DNA from: Anaerolineales bacterium
GTDB lineage: Bacteria; Chloroflexota; Anaerolineae; Anaerolineales; Villigracilaceae
Reading direction: 5' to 3'
DNA: 7,553 nucleotides
NCBI GenBank assembly: GCA_025966435.1
Contig: JAICRQ010000162.1
Location: 1 to 7,553, forward strand
The notes below the pieces were generated by a model that saw only the letters and a program-made list of their open reading frames with translations, was not told the DNA's origin and made no database searches. Made by a program: the position numbers and the translations under genes. Shown piece after piece: positions 7,477 through 7,553 of this stretch (positions are counted from its first letter, which is position 1; each line of letters opens with the position of its first letter).

Positions 7477-7553
7477 CCGCTTTCCGTGAGACGGCGCATA
7501 TCGTTGAGCGCACGTTCGATCTCTTCCGCACTGACCGAGTGATCGTTGTCACG
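7467..7553 (-). CDS. Partial CDS of unknown function, 3' end only (28 codons)
   Basis: The minus strand is open from the right edge for 28 codons and stops at TAG (7469-7467). The residues are rich in charged amino acids, with the helix-like segment SAEEIERALNDMRRLTESG, so the frame looks like the C-terminus of a soluble protein. The gene runs in the same direction as sucA, with 89 bases between its stop and the sucA start, so the two could share a transcript. The TAG lies inside the right arm of the inverted repeat. I do not recognise the family. The short length limits certainty that it is coding. Confidence 0.5.
   Translation of the reverse strand, partial: RDNDHSVSAEEIERALNDMRRLTESGIA

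Overview
The window looks like a chromosomal stretch of a free-living, respiring bacterium that carries part of its tricarboxylic-acid (TCA) cycle. The genes are ordinary bacterial genes with Shine-Dalgarno starts. The N-terminus of the 2-oxoglutarate dehydrogenase E1, the single-polypeptide aconitase of about 660 residues, and a short GTAGGGC...GCCCTAC intergenic inverted repeat together remind me of Chloroflexota (Anaerolineae-like). That assignment comes from memory of family sequences and is tentative. No rRNA, tRNA, CRISPR array, transposase, phage or plasmid gene is visible.

Layout from left to right. (1) Positions 1-135, minus strand: the first 45 codons of an unidentified gene that runs off the left edge, with a good ribosome binding site. 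(2) Positions 136-273: a divergent intergenic region with a small perfect palindrome before the next gene. (3) Positions 274-2695, plus strand: an OsmC-type peroxidase gene overlapping by 11 bases an aconitate hydratase gene, evidently one translationally coupled unit. (4) Positions 2696-2850: an intergenic region with only weak stem-loops. (5) Positions 2851-3234, plus strand: a receiver-only response regulator of NarL/FixJ type whose DNA-binding domain is absent. (6) Positions 3258-7377, minus strand: sucB and sucA, encoding E2 and E1 of 2-oxoglutarate dehydrogenase, transcribed sucA then sucB with one base between them. (7) Positions 7378-7466: the sucA leader and a hairpin-forming inverted repeat. 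(8) Positions 7467-7553, minus strand: the last 28 codons of an unidentified gene upstream of sucA.

How the genes work together: aconitase turns citrate into isocitrate. SucA and SucB later oxidise 2-oxoglutarate to succinyl-CoA, using a dihydrolipoamide dehydrogenase (E3) not encoded here. OsmC removes organic hydroperoxides and is co-expressed with aconitase, whose solvent-exposed Fe-S cluster is a classic target of oxidative damage, so the pairing makes sense as protection. The most notable protein-level observation is that the aconitase has serine where one of the three usual cluster-ligating cysteines sits. I do not see convincing evidence for an undescribed multi-gene system here. The region is mainly central metabolism with a few details worth checking.
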